Shown here one piece after another: positions 1-8,760 of a stretch of 64,000 bases of DNA. Source of the stretch: CBDCNH01 sp965219015 (GTDB lineage Bacteria; Pseudomonadota; Alphaproteobacteria; Rhodobacterales; Rhodobacteraceae); the NCBI GenBank assembly GCA_965219015.1, contig CBDCNH010000017.1:95551-159550 (forward strand), given 5' to 3'. How positions within the stretch are numbered: position 1 is the stretch's first letter; every line of letters begins with the position of its first letter. A program made the position numbers and the translations under genes. Below the pieces are notes generated by a model. It made no database searches. It was not told the DNA's origin and was given only the letters and a program-made list of their open reading frames with translations.

Positions 1-291
1 GTGGCGGCGGAGGTCGGGGAGGCGCATGGCGTGTCGGCGGCGCAGGTGGCGCTCGCGTGGCTCCTGACGCGGCCCGCGGTGGCGTCGCTGGTGGTCGGCG
101 CGCGCACCGAGGCGCAGCTCCTCGACAACGTGGCCGCCGTGGACCTGCGCCTGACCGAGGACGACCTCGCGCGGCTCAACGCGGCGAGCCGCCTGCCCTA
201 CCTCTATCCCTACTGGCACCAGGGCAACTTCGCGACCGAGCGCTTCAGCCCGGCCGACTGGGCGCTGCACCGCGACTACGCGGGCGGCTGA
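1..291 (+). CDS. Aldo/keto reductase, C-terminal part (5' end outside window)
   Basis: These are the last 96 residues of an aldo/keto reductase, a TIM-barrel enzyme family that reduces aldehydes and ketones with NAD(P)H. The visible part includes the helix-strand run SAAQVALAWLLTRPAV and the cofactor-site segment VVGARTEAQLLDNVAA, both typical of the family's C-terminal third. The reading frame is open to the left edge, so the true start is not in view and the GTG at base 1 is not a start call. It converges on dhaL and the two genes overlap by 16 bases at their 3' ends. A role in reducing an aldehyde from the neighbouring sugar pathway is only an inference from position. Confidence 0.85.
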   Translation: MAAEVGEAHGVSAAQVALAWLLTRPAVASLVVGARTEAQLLDNVAAVDLRLTEDDLARLNAASRLPYLYPYWHQGNFATERFSPADWALHRDYAGG

Positions 292-896
292 TCCAGCCCT
301 GCCAGCGCCCGGACGATGGCGGTCATCGCGAGCATCCCGGGATCGTCCATGCCGCGGCTCTTCTCGGCGAAGATCCGGGCGCGGCCGATGGAGGCCGGCT
401 CGGGCCGCAGCCGCTCCTGCGCGTCGGCCGCCGCACGCGCCGCCGCCTCCGCCACGGCACCGGGCTCCGTCAGCCCCTCCGCCCCGCGCGCCACCGCGTC
501 GAGGCTGTCGAGCACCGTCTTGCCGCCGAGCGCCGCCTTGCCGCGCGCCATCACCGCGTCCCGCGCCAGCCCCGCGAGCCGCGGCACCTCGGCCGCCTCG
601 AAGCCGGTGCGGCCCTTCAGATCCTTCGCCATCGCCATCAGCCCCGTCGCCATCAGCGTGCCGTAGGACGAGCCCGAGGACTTGGTGAACGCCTGCGCGC
701 AGCGCGCCAGAAGCTGCCCGAGGTCGTCCGGCATGTCGGCCGCGCCCTCGCGCACGAGGCGCATCCCCCGCGTCATCGTCACGCCGAGGTCGCCGTCGCC
801 GAGCGCCCCGTCGGCGGCGTTGAGCCGGTCGAAGTCTTGCTCCATCGCCGCGGCGAGCCGGTCGATGGCGGCGAGGATGGCGGCGCGGTCGATCAT
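276..896 (-). CDS. dhaL: Dihydroxyacetone kinase subunit DhaL (DAK2 domain)
   Basis: This is the nucleotide-binding subunit of a two-part dihydroxyacetone kinase in the cytoplasm. At 206 residues it is the usual DhaL size. The metal/nucleotide motif GALGDGDLG is near residue 30, the SSGSSYGTL loop near residue 73, and the DDPGMLAMTAI segment is close to the C terminus. DhaK carries the substrate; DhaL brings ATP, or ADP in PTS-linked systems. No DhaM (PTS) gene is seen, so an ATP-dependent form is likely. The start overlaps the dhaK stop (ATGA), so this is the last gene of the leftward transporter-kinase operon. Homologues in sugar-catabolic operons phosphorylate other short ketoses, such as erythrulose, so the substrate is not certain. 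Confidence 0.88.
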   Translation of the reverse strand: MIDRAAILAAIDRLAAAMEQDFDRLNAADGALGDGDLGVTMTRGMRLVREGAADMPDDLGQLLARCAQAFTKSSGSSYGTLMATGLMAMAKDLKGRTGFEAAEVPRLAGLARDAVMARGKAALGGKTVLDSLDAVARGAEGLTEPGAVAEAAARAAADAQERLRPEPASIGRARIFAEKSRGMDDPGMLAMTAIVRALAGLDQPPA

Positions 897-1894
897 CCGA
901 CGCGCCAGAACGCGCAGTCGCAGGGCGCCTCCAGCAACGCCTCCAGCTCCGCGTCGAGCGCGCAGAGCGTGATCGAGAGCCCCGCCATCTCCATCGAGGT
1001 CGCGTAGCGCCCGACGAGCGGCATCACGATCCGCGCGCCGGCCGCCTCGATCCGCGCCTTCACCACGCGGTAGGCGATGTAGAGCTCCTCCGGCGGGGTC
1101 GCGCCGAGGCTGTTGACCAGCACCGACACCGCCGCGCCGTCGTCGAGCGGCCGGTCGGCGAGGAGCCGGTCCATCATCTCGCCGACGATCGCGTCGGCGG
1201 GGCGCAGCGTGTCGCGCCAGACGCCGGGCTCGCCGTGGATGCCCATGCCCATCTCCATCTCGTCCTCGCCGATGTCGAAGGTGGGCCGTCCCGCCTGCGG
1301 CACGGTGCAGGACGAGAGCGCCGCCCCGATGCTGCGGCAGGCGTCGGCGGCCTTCTGCGCCGTCGCGGTGACGGCGGCGAGGTCGTGGCCCTGCTCGGCG
1401 GCCGCGCCCGCGAGCTTGAACGCGTAGACCATCCCCGCCACGCCGCGGCGCTTCTCCGCCTCCGCGGGCGGCGCCGAGGCCACGTCGTCGGCGAGCACGA
1501 CCGTGGTGCAGGCGATGTCCTCCATCTCCACGAGGTCGCCCGCCATGTCGAAGTTCATCACGTCGCCGCCGTAGTTGCCATAGAGCCGCAGCACCCCCGC
1601 GCTCCGGTCGGCGGCGCGGATCGCGTCGGCCATCTGCTCGGCCGAGGGCGAGGCGAACACGTCGCCGATGGCGCAGGCGTCGAGGAGCCCCGCGCCGACG
1701 TAGCCGGTGAACACCGGCAGGTGCCCCGAGCCGCCGCCGGTGACGATGCCGACCCGGCCCTTGGCCTTCGACGTGGCGCGCGCGATCACCCGGCCGGTGT
1801 CGCCGGAGAGCCGATAGTGGCCGGGATGCGCGGCCACGAGACCCGCAAGCATCTCGTCGACATAGTCGACCGGATCGTTGAGGATCTTCTTCAT
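893..1894 (-). CDS. dhaK: Dihydroxyacetone kinase subunit DhaK
   Basis: This is the substrate-binding subunit of dihydroxyacetone kinase, 333 residues, full length for the family. The GGGSGHLP glycine loop is at about residues 53-60 and YGNYGGDVMNFDMA at about 105-118. The active-site His that binds the ketose covalently is H220 in GIHGEPG. The product would be dihydroxyacetone phosphate or a related ketose phosphate. The start overlaps the upstream permease stop by ATGA and the gene ends in the dhaL start, so transporter and kinase are translationally linked. This suggests that the imported compound, or a fragment of it, is a triose- or tetrose-type ketose. Confidence 0.9.
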   Translation of the reverse strand: MKKILNDPVDYVDEMLAGLVAAHPGHYRLSGDTGRVIARATSKAKGRVGIVTGGGSGHLPVFTGYVGAGLLDACAIGDVFASPSAEQMADAIRAADRSAGVLRLYGNYGGDVMNFDMAGDLVEMEDIACTTVVLADDVASAPPAEAEKRRGVAGMVYAFKLAGAAAEQGHDLAAVTATAQKAADACRSIGAALSSCTVPQAGRPTFDIGEDEMEMGMGIHGEPGVWRDTLRPADAIVGEMMDRLLADRPLDDGAAVSVLVNSLGATPPEELYIAYRVVKARIEAAGARIVMPLVGRYATSMEMAGLSITLCALDAELEALLEAPCDCAFWRVG

Positions 1895-2859
1895 GTCGGA
1901 GCCTTCTTCCGGCCGCGGCGGGGCGCGCGGGTGTTGAGGATCATCACGAAGATCAGGAGCGCGCCCCAGATCAGCTCGCGCGAGAAGTTCGAGACCTGCA
2001 GCATGTTGAGCCCCGAGGACAGGAACTGCATCGTCAGCACCGCGAGCACCACGCCCACGATCCTGCCATAGCCGCCGTAGGGGTTCACCCCCCCGAGGAC
2101 GGCGATGAGCACCGCGAGGAGGAGGTAGCTCGAGCCGTAGTCGGCCTTGGCGGAGTTCGCCCGGCTCATCACCACGAGCCCCGCGATGGCCGCGAGCACG
2201 CCCGAGGCCGCGTAGACGCGCACGAGAAGCCCCGTCACGTCGATCGCGGCGAAGCGCGCGGCGAGCGGGTTCGCGCCGTACATCTCGACCCGGAGCCCGA
2301 AGCCGGTGCGGCGCAGCACCATCGCGAGCCCCGCGGCGAGGAGCCCGAAGAGGAGGAGCGGCGCGGGGATGCCCGCGAGGCTGCCGTTGCCGATCCAGGC
2401 CATGCCGCGTGGCAGGCCCATCACCGCCGAGCCGCCCGTGAGCGCCACCGCGAAGCCGGTGAAGATCAGCCCCGAGCCGAGCGTCGCGAGGATCGCGGGC
2501 AGGCCCAGCACCGCCACCAGCACCCCGTTGCAGAGCCCCGCCGCGAGGCCGAGCCCCAGCGACAGGCCGATGCCCGCCGCGAGCCAGAGCCCGCCCGCGT
2601 CGGGGTGCCGCGACAGGATCAGCGCGGCCGCGACGGAGGTGAAGTTCGCCACGCCCACGACCGAGAGGTCGATGCCGCCCGTCAGCATCGTCAGCGTCAT
2701 CGCGAGCGCGAGGATCGCGAACTCGGGGAACTGGAACGCCATCGAGGTGATGTTCTGCGCCGAGAGGAACAGGTTCGGGCGCAGCGCCGCCATCAGCGCG
2801 AACACCGCGACCGCGATCACCGCGAGCCGCACCTCGGGCGAGGCGCCGAGCCGCCTCAT
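1891..2859 (-). CDS. Sugar ABC transporter permease (RbsC/LsrD type), second of pair
   Basis: This is a 322-residue inner-membrane permease of the ribose/AI-2 ABC importer family, with about eight to ten hydrophobic segments. Characteristic pieces are LTMLTGGIDLSVVGVANF after the second helix, and the VLIAVLGGVNPYGGYG loop that docks on the ATPase. The chosen start, MRRLGASPEV, overlaps the stop of the preceding permease by ATGA; longer open frames upstream only read through that gene. It would form the membrane channel with the other permease. Two non-identical permeases plus one double ATPase and one binding protein is the LsrACDB-like layout. Confidence 0.87.
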   Translation of the reverse strand: MRRLGASPEVRLAVIAVAVFALMAALRPNLFLSAQNITSMAFQFPEFAILALAMTLTMLTGGIDLSVVGVANFTSVAAALILSRHPDAGGLWLAAGIGLSLGLGLAAGLCNGVLVAVLGLPAILATLGSGLIFTGFAVALTGGSAVMGLPRGMAWIGNGSLAGIPAPLLLFGLLAAGLAMVLRRTGFGLRVEMYGANPLAARFAAIDVTGLLVRVYAASGVLAAIAGLVVMSRANSAKADYGSSYLLLAVLIAVLGGVNPYGGYGRIVGVVLAVLTMQFLSSGLNMLQVSNFSRELIWGALLIFVMILNTRAPRRGRKKAPT

Positions 2860-3842
2860 GCCGCCCGCGCCGCGGCGCGCCGCGCCTGCCAGGCGGGGAG
2901 CCCGGTGCCGATCAGGATCAGAGCGCCGATGGTGACGGACTGCCAGGTGTTCGGGATGCCGATGACGATGAGCGAGTTCTGCACCAGCACGATCAGCGCG
3001 ACGCCGAGGAGCGTGCCCGTGAGCGTGCCGTAGCCGCCCGCGAGCCGCGCCCCGCCGAGCACCACCGCGGCGATGACCGAAAGCTCCTGCCCCACGAGGT
3101 CGAACGGGTTCGCCACGCGCGCCATCGAGGCGTGGATCGTGCCCGCGAGCCCCGCGAGCGCGCCCACGTAGACGTAGACGAACGCCTGCGTCCGGCGGAC
3201 GTCGATGCCGATGCGCCGCGCGCTCTCGACCGAGCCGCCGATGGCGAAGATCGCGCGCCCGAGCATGGTGCGGTAGAGGATCGCCCAGGTCACGGCGACC
3301 GCCGCCGCGGTGCAGAGGAACGCGGCGTGGAGCGAGTAGAAGCTGCCGTCCGCGTTGGTGCCGCGCAGGATCATCATCCGCCCGAAGGCGCGCATCCCGG
3401 GCGGCAGCGTGGTGATCTGCTTCGAGCCCACGAAGGTGAGCATGAAGCCCCGAAACACCGACAGCGTGCCGAGCGTCACGATCAGCGTCGGGAGCCCGAA
3501 GCCCGCGATCAGCACCGCGTTGATGGCGCCGAGAGAGGCGCCGACCGCCATCCCGAACGGCAGCGCGCCCCACCACGGCAGCCACGGCATCGCCGCCTTC
3601 AGCACCATCGCGGTCACGTACATGGTGAACGCCGCGATGGCGGTGAAGCTCACGTCGATGCCGCCCGAGACGAGCACGAGCATCGCGCCCACCGCGAAGA
3701 TCGACAGCACGATCCCCGAGCGGAGCAGGTCCGTCAGCGTGGAGACCGACAGGAACCGCGGGTCCGACGCCGCGGCGAGCGCGCAGAACGCGACGATCAC
3801 CAGCGCCACCAGCACCTCGTTGCGGGCGAGGGCCTGCCTCAC
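2856..3842 (-). CDS. Sugar ABC transporter permease (RbsC/LsrC type), first of pair
   Basis: This is a 328-residue permease of the same family as its downstream partner, starting at a GTG that overlaps the ATPase stop (GTGA). Family signatures are MLVLVSGGIDVSFTAIAAF in the first third and the cytoplasmic coupling loop VVLGGARLAGGYGTLTGT. The N-terminal segment LVALVIVAFCALAAAS is the first membrane helix. The neighbours before and after overlap it, so the transporter genes must be co-transcribed. The sequence supports a monosaccharide-type importer but does not fix the substrate. Confidence 0.87.
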   Translation of the reverse strand: MRQALARNEVLVALVIVAFCALAAASDPRFLSVSTLTDLLRSGIVLSIFAVGAMLVLVSGGIDVSFTAIAAFTMYVTAMVLKAAMPWLPWWGALPFGMAVGASLGAINAVLIAGFGLPTLIVTLGTLSVFRGFMLTFVGSKQITTLPPGMRAFGRMMILRGTNADGSFYSLHAAFLCTAAAVAVTWAILYRTMLGRAIFAIGGSVESARRIGIDVRRTQAFVYVYVGALAGLAGTIHASMARVANPFDLVGQELSVIAAVVLGGARLAGGYGTLTGTLLGVALIVLVQNSLIVIGIPNTWQSVTIGALILIGTGLPAWQARRAAARAA

Positions 3843-5320
3843 GACGCGAGCCGGTGCGCGAGGTCGGTCTCGTCGGTGCCGGCCGGATCGACGTCCTCGG
3901 TGATGGCGCCGTCCTTCATCACGAGGATGCGGTGGCAGGTGGAGATGAGCTCCGGCAGGTCGTCCGAGATGACGACGACGCCGAGCCCGCGCGCGGCGAG
4001 GTCGCGGATGATGGCGTGGATCTCGGCCTTCGAGCCCACGTCCACCCCGACGCTCGGGCCGTTCAGCACCAGCACGCGCGGCGCGCGCGCGAGCCAGCGC
4101 GCGAGCACGACGCGCTGCTGGTTGCCGCCCGAGAGCGCGCGCACCGGCGCCTCGACGGACGGTGCCCTGACGCGGAGCCGCTCGAGCCAGTCGCGCGCCT
4201 CGCCCCAGAGGCCCGCGAGGTCGAGGAACCCCGCCCCGCCATGCGCGTCGAGCCGGCCCACGCCCACGTTGCGCGCGATCGACTGGGTCAGGAACAGCCC
4301 CTCCGTCAGGCGGTCCTCGGGCACGTAGCCGATGCCCGCGCGCACCGCCGCGAGCGGGTCGCCCGTCGCCACCGGCACGCCCGCCACCGCGAGGCGCCCG
4401 CCATCGACGCCGACGAGCCCGAAGAGCGCCTTCGCGAGCGTCGGCCGCCCGGAGCCCAGAAGCCCCGAGATGCCCACGACCTCGCCCGCGCGCACCGCGA
4501 AGCTCACGTCCGCGAAGGCGCCCGCCTTCGCGAGCCCCTCGACCGCGAGCACCACCGGCGCGTCGGGGTCGAGCGGCGCGGGTGCCGCCTCGGCCACGTC
4601 GCGTCCGGTCATGGCCCGCGTCAGCGTGCCTGCGTCGAACTCCGCCGCCGGGCCCTCGACCACCTTGGCGCCGTTCCGCAGCACCACGACCTTCTCGCAG
4701 ACCTCGAGCACCTCGGCGAGCTTGTGGCTGACGAAGAGCACCGCCACCCCGTCCGCCTTCAGCCGCCGGATGATGCCGAGGAGCCCCTGCACCTCGCGGT
4801 CGGTGAGCGCGGTGGTGGGCTCGTCCATGATGATGAGCCGCGCGTCCGAGGCGAGCGCGCGGCAGATCGCGACGAGCTGCTTCTGCGCCACCGGCAGCGT
4901 CTCGACCCGCGCGCCGAGGTCGAGCGCGATCCCGACGCGCGCGAGCGTCGCCGCCGCCACCCTGCGGCCGTCCTTCGCGCGGTAGAGCCTCCGGTGGGCG
5001 GCAAGCTCGGCGCTGAAGGCGATGTTCTCGGCGACGGTGAGGTTCGGGAAGAGCGAGAAATCCTGGAAGATCACCATGACGCCCGCGTCGGCCGCGATCC
5101 GCGGCGTGAGCGGGCCCTGCCGCACGCCCGCGAAGGAGATCTCCGCGCGGTCCGGCTGCTCGACGCCCGCGAGGATCTTGATGAGCGTGGACTTCCCCGA
5201 GCCGTTCTCGCCCGCGAGGCACACCGCCTCGCCGGCGCCGATCGAGAACCCCACGTCCTCGAGCGCGGTGATGCCCGCATAGGTCTTGGTCACGCCCTCG
5301 AGGCGCACGAGGTCTGTCAC
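3839..5320 (-). CDS. Sugar ABC transporter ATP-binding protein (two NBDs, RbsA/LsrA type)
   Basis: This is a 493-residue fused pair of ATPase domains that powers the neighbouring permeases on the cytoplasmic side of the inner membrane. NBD1 has Walker A GENGSGKST (37-45) and Walker B IIMDEPTTALTD (about 163-174). NBD2 has the altered P-loop GLLGSGRPTLA (287-297) usual for this family and an intact LSGGNQQR signature (397-404). In NBD2 the Walker B Asp-Glu is replaced by NGPS (420-423), so one ATP site should be catalytically weak. Asymmetric NBDs are common in carbohydrate double-NBD ATPases. A 55-base gap separates it from the binding-protein gene upstream. Confidence 0.9.
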   Translation of the reverse strand: MTDLVRLEGVTKTYAGITALEDVGFSIGAGEAVCLAGENGSGKSTLIKILAGVEQPDRAEISFAGVRQGPLTPRIAADAGVMVIFQDFSLFPNLTVAENIAFSAELAAHRRLYRAKDGRRVAAATLARVGIALDLGARVETLPVAQKQLVAICRALASDARLIIMDEPTTALTDREVQGLLGIIRRLKADGVAVLFVSHKLAEVLEVCEKVVVLRNGAKVVEGPAAEFDAGTLTRAMTGRDVAEAAPAPLDPDAPVVLAVEGLAKAGAFADVSFAVRAGEVVGISGLLGSGRPTLAKALFGLVGVDGGRLAVAGVPVATGDPLAAVRAGIGYVPEDRLTEGLFLTQSIARNVGVGRLDAHGGAGFLDLAGLWGEARDWLERLRVRAPSVEAPVRALSGGNQQRVVLARWLARAPRVLVLNGPSVGVDVGSKAEIHAIIRDLAARGLGVVVISDDLPELISTCHRILVMKDGAITEDVDPAGTDETDLAHRLAS

Positions 5321-5375
5321 GGCGGGCCCTTCCGGCGCGGCGCCTCCGGAGGCCGATCCCCCGGAGGCAGGGTCG

Positions 5376-6359
5376 TCAGAACGCGTAGTCGGCCATGTTG
5401 TCCTTGTTCACGTTCACCCAGGCCTGGCCGTAGATCACCTTGCCGTCGAGCTTGACCTTCTCGTAGCCCTCGAGGCCGAGGTCCATCCCGTCGGTGACCT
5501 CCTTGCCGTCGAGCACCATCTGGGCCACCTTGTTCATCGCGTAGCCCGCGATCGACGGATCCCAGAAGCCGATCCCGTCCACGGCGCCGGTCTCCATGTA
5601 CTGCTCGGCGATCGACGGCAGCGAGGTGCCGAACACGCAGGTCTTGTCCTCGAGCCCGCGCTCCTCGACCGCGAGCCCGATGCCCGCCACGTCGGTCGAG
5701 GCCGAGCCCTGCATCCCCTTGATGTCGGGATAGGCGCGCAGCACCTCCTGCGCCTTCTCATAGGCCTTTTGCTGGTCGTCGAAGGTCTCGTTCTTGTCGC
5801 CGACGAGCGTCATGTCGGGGAAGTTCGCCTTTTGGTAGGCGATCGCGCCGTCGACCCACTGGTTGTGCGTCTGGCTCGTGAGCGAGCCCACGAACACGGC
5901 GTACTCGCCCGTGCCGCCCATGCACGCGCCCATCTGCTTCATCAGGTTGGCGCCGAAGTCCTCGTTGCGGAACGCCTCGATGTCGTAGCTCGTGTTCTGC
6001 TGGCTCGCGGCCTCGTGCGTGACCACCACGATGCCCGCGTCCTCGGCGCGCTTCAGCACCGGCTCGAGCGCCTCGGGGCTCATCGGCACGACGGCGAGCG
6101 CGCTCACCTTCTGCGCGATCATGTCCTCGATCAGCGCCGCCTGCTGCTGCGGGTCCGCCTGCGCGGGGCCGACCTGGAAGGCGTCGGTCTTGGTGTCGGC
6201 CGCGTATTTCTTGATGCCCTCCTCCATCCGGTTGAACCACTGGATGCCGGAGATCTTCACCACCGTGGCGATGCGCGCATCCGCGGCGTGCGCGCCGGTG
6301 GCGAGCGCCAGCACCGAGGCGGTGGCGGCAAGGGCTGTCAGTGTCCTGGCGAGCGTCAT
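5376..6359 (-). CDS. Periplasmic sugar-binding protein of ABC importer (type 1 fold)
   Basis: This is a 327-residue solute-binding protein of the RbsB/LsrB class. A signal peptide (MTLARTLTALAATASVLALA, cleavage likely after GAHA at residue 25) sends it to the periplasm. The mature N terminus, RIATVVKISGIQWFNRMEEG, and the GSLTSQTHNQWVDGAI segment fit the type 1 two-lobed fold. The start was chosen because a GGGAGG ribosome site lies just upstream of this ATG and because it exposes the signal peptide; a longer open frame has neither. It is the first gene of the leftward operon, divergent from the SorC regulator. The substrate is unproven; methylthioribose or another pentose derivative is suggested by mtnK/mtnA across the promoter region. 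Confidence 0.87.
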   Translation of the reverse strand: MTLARTLTALAATASVLALATGAHAADARIATVVKISGIQWFNRMEEGIKKYAADTKTDAFQVGPAQADPQQQAALIEDMIAQKVSALAVVPMSPEALEPVLKRAEDAGIVVVTHEAASQQNTSYDIEAFRNEDFGANLMKQMGACMGGTGEYAVFVGSLTSQTHNQWVDGAIAYQKANFPDMTLVGDKNETFDDQQKAYEKAQEVLRAYPDIKGMQGSASTDVAGIGLAVEERGLEDKTCVFGTSLPSIAEQYMETGAVDGIGFWDPSIAGYAMNKVAQMVLDGKEVTDGMDLGLEGYEKVKLDGKVIYGQAWVNVNKDNMADYAF

Positions 6360-6469
6360 GGTCGTCCTCCCTTGAGCGCGCGTGATGCCGCGCTTCGTTG
6401 ATGGTGCAGTGATGGCGGCGGCCCGCCGGCATGGCAAGCCCGAGGCGCGCCCCGGCGATCGGCAAAGAG

Positions 6470-6486
6470 TGTGCAGGGCCTGCACA
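6470..6486. promoter_or_regulatory. 17-bp palindrome, likely operator of the divergent sugar operons
   Basis: The sequence TGTGCAGGGCCTGCACA is a perfect inverted repeat with 8-bp arms around one central base. It sits in the 176-bp gap between the binding-protein gene (leftward) and the SorC-family regulator (rightward), about 50 bases before the regulator start. SorC-family proteins bind such dyads next to their own gene, so it is the best candidate operator for both operons. Binding by this regulator is inferred. Confidence 0.5.
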
Positions 6487-6535
6487 GATGTGATATTCGT
6501 TGACGCGCCCCCGGGTCAACCGCTAAGGCCCGGCG

Positions 6536-7501
6536 ATGCAGACCGAACCGCGCTCCGCCAACGACGACCGCGTGCAGGCCGCGTGGCTCTACCACGTCGG
6601 GCGGATGAGCCAGGGCGAGGTCAGCGGCCGGCTCGGCATCTCGCGCTTCAAGGTGCTGCGGCTCCTCGCCGAGGCGCGCGACCAGGGGCTCGTCCGGGTG
6701 ACGGTGGAGCACGAGACGGCGCGCACGCTCGCCCTCGCCGACCGGATCGCGGACCGCTTCGGGCTGACGGAAGTGCAGGTCGCCCCCGCGCCGCCGGACG
6801 CCTCGGACGATTACGCCCGCCGCGCCGTGGGCATCGTCGCGGCGGGGTTCCTCGCGCGCATCGGGCGCTCCGACGCGCCGCTCGCGATCGGCGTCGGCTG
6901 GGGCCGCACCCTGCTCGCGATGGCCCTGGCGGTGACGGGGCTCAGGAACCCCCGTCTCGGCTTCGTGTCGCTGATGGGGGCGACCGCGCGCAACGCCGAG
7001 ACGAGCCCGTTCGACGTCTGCACCCGCCTTGCCGCGGTCACGGGCGGCGCGGCGATGTTCCTGCCGGCGCCCTTCCTGATGGACAGCGAGGCCGACTGCC
7101 GCGTGATCCTCGGCCAGCGTCTGGTGCGCGAGACGCTGGCCGCGGCGGCGGCCGCGCCCTACGCGATCATCGGGCTCGGCGACTGCTCGCCCGACGCGCT
7201 CCTCGCGACCTCGGGCATCCTCACCGCCGCCGACACCGCCGATCTCGCCCGCGCGGGCGCGGTCGCCGACAGCACCGGCAAGTTCTTCCGCGCCGACGGC
7301 AGCCTTGCCGACACCGACCTCAACCGCCGCTCGCCCTCGATCGGGATGGACGACCTCGCCCGCGCCGACGTGACGCTGCTCGCAGCGGGCGGCGCCAAGG
7401 CCCGCGCCACGCGCGCCGTGCTCCGCGCGGGCATCGTGAACCGGCTCGTCGCCGACGAAACCCTCGCCCGCGACCTCCTGGCGCTCGAGGACGCCGCATG
7501 A
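6536..7501 (+). CDS. SorC-family transcriptional regulator
   Basis: This is a 321-residue DNA-binding regulator with an N-terminal helix-turn-helix (about residues 15-55, including MSQGEVSGRLGISRFKVLRL) and a C-terminal sugar-phosphate-binding domain of the SorC/LsrR/DeoR type (about 60-315). Features of the effector domain are GVGWGRTLLAMA, GLGDCSPDALL and the C-terminal AAGGAKARATRAVLRAG. Family members are usually relieved by a phosphorylated sugar made by the operon's kinase, which here would be an MtnK or MtnA product. It heads the rightward operon; its stop overlaps the mtnK start (ATGA). The palindrome upstream is its likely operator. Confidence 0.85.
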   Translation: MQTEPRSANDDRVQAAWLYHVGRMSQGEVSGRLGISRFKVLRLLAEARDQGLVRVTVEHETARTLALADRIADRFGLTEVQVAPAPPDASDDYARRAVGIVAAGFLARIGRSDAPLAIGVGWGRTLLAMALAVTGLRNPRLGFVSLMGATARNAETSPFDVCTRLAAVTGGAAMFLPAPFLMDSEADCRVILGQRLVRETLAAAAAAPYAIIGLGDCSPDALLATSGILTAADTADLARAGAVADSTGKFFRADGSLADTDLNRRSPSIGMDDLARADVTLLAAGGAKARATRAVLRAGIVNRLVADETLARDLLALEDAA

Positions 7502-8760
7502 CCGCCTACGCGCCCTTCACCGCCGAGACCCTGCCCGGCCGGCTCGCGAACGTCGCCGCCGTCACCGACCGGCTCGGCGCCGACACGGCGCGCTGGCAGG
7601 TGCGCGAGGTCGGCGACGGCAACCTCAACCTCGTCTTCATCGTGACCTCGCCCGCGGGCGCCGTGATCGTGAAGCAGGCGCTGCCGTACGTCCGGCTCGT
7701 CGGCGAGAGCTGGCCGCTGCCGCTCGACCGCACGTTCTTCGAGTACCACGCGCTGACGCGCCAGGCCGCCCGCGATCCCGGCCGGGTGCCCGAGGTCTAC
7801 CACTTCGATGCGGGCCAGGCGCTCATCGTGATGCGCTATCTCGCGCCGCACGTGATCCTGCGGAAAAGCGTCGTGGCGGGCACCGAGCACCCGGCCCTCG
7901 CCGGCCACATGGGCCGGTTCGTCGCGCGCACGCTCTTCCGCGGCTCGGCGCTGGCGCTGACCGGCGCCGCGGCGAAGGCCGACCTCGCGCTCTTCGCCGC
8001 CAACACGGCGCTCGCCGACATCACCGAGACGCTGGTGTTCACCGATCCGTACTTCGCGGCGCCGCAGAACCGCCATACGCCGGGCCTCGAGCCTGCCATC
8101 GCGCGGCTCCGCGCCGACCGCGACATGAAGGTCGCGGCGCAAGCGATGAAGCACGCCTTCGTCACCCGCGCCGAGACGCTGGTCCACGGCGACCTGCACT
8201 CGGGCTCGATCATGGTGACGGCCGAGGACACGCAGGTCATCGACCCCGAGTTCGCCATCTACGGCCCCTTCGGGCTCGATCCCGGGATGCTGACGGCGAA
8301 CTATCTGCTGGCCTATTTCGCGCAGTCCGGCCACGAGACCGAGCCGCGAGCCCGCGACCGGTATCGACGCTATCTTCTCGATGTTATCACCGGAACGTGG
8401 AGCGCCTTCGCGGCCGAGTTCAGCCACCTGTGGCGCACCGAGCGCACCGGCATCGTCCACGAGGCGCGGCTCTACGAGGCCGAGGGCGACCCGCTCGCGG
8501 CCGAGCAGGCGCTGGCGACGGTGCTCCGCGGCATCTGGGCCGACGCGCTCGGGTTCTGCGGCGTCGAGATGCACCGCCGCATCCTCGGGCTCGCGCATGT
8601 CGAGGACATGGAGGCGATCCCCGACGCGCGCGCCCGCGCCCGCGCCGAAGCCCGCGCGCTCGCTTTGGGCCGGCAGGCCGCGGTGCTGCGCGACACCTAT
8701 GCCACCGCGGGCGACCTCTGCGCGCTCGCCGAACGCATCGACAGGGAGGACATGACATGA
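7498..8760 (+). CDS. mtnK: 5-methylthioribose kinase
   Basis: MtnK phosphorylates 5-methylthioribose at C1 with ATP, the entry step of methionine salvage when the nucleosidase route is used. The 420-residue protein has the APH/choline-kinase fold: nucleotide loop EVGDGNLNLVF (37-47), ATP-contact lysine in VIVKQALPYVR (56-66), catalytic loop LVHGDLHSGS at about residue 230, and metal-binding DPEFAIYGPFG at about 250. These are diagnostic for MtnK rather than generic kinases. It overlaps both neighbours by ATGA. No mtnB, mtnC, mtnD or aldolase gene is in the window, so the fate of the product is not shown here. Confidence 0.93.
   Translation: MTAYAPFTAETLPGRLANVAAVTDRLGADTARWQVREVGDGNLNLVFIVTSPAGAVIVKQALPYVRLVGESWPLPLDRTFFEYHALTRQAARDPGRVPEVYHFDAGQALIVMRYLAPHVILRKSVVAGTEHPALAGHMGRFVARTLFRGSALALTGAAAKADLALFAANTALADITETLVFTDPYFAAPQNRHTPGLEPAIARLRADRDMKVAAQAMKHAFVTRAETLVHGDLHSGSIMVTAEDTQVIDPEFAIYGPFGLDPGMLTANYLLAYFAQSGHETEPRARDRYRRYLLDVITGTWSAFAAEFSHLWRTERTGIVHEARLYEAEGDPLAAEQALATVLRGIWADALGFCGVEMHRRILGLAHVEDMEAIPDARARARAEARALALGRQAAVLRDTYATAGDLCALAERIDREDMT

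Noticed and set aside
4020..4430. Missing Walker B Asp-Glu in the second ATPase domain
   Set aside because: The NGPS variant and altered P-loop fit known asymmetry in double-NBD carbohydrate transporters. I noted it in the gene entry but do not treat it as a defect.
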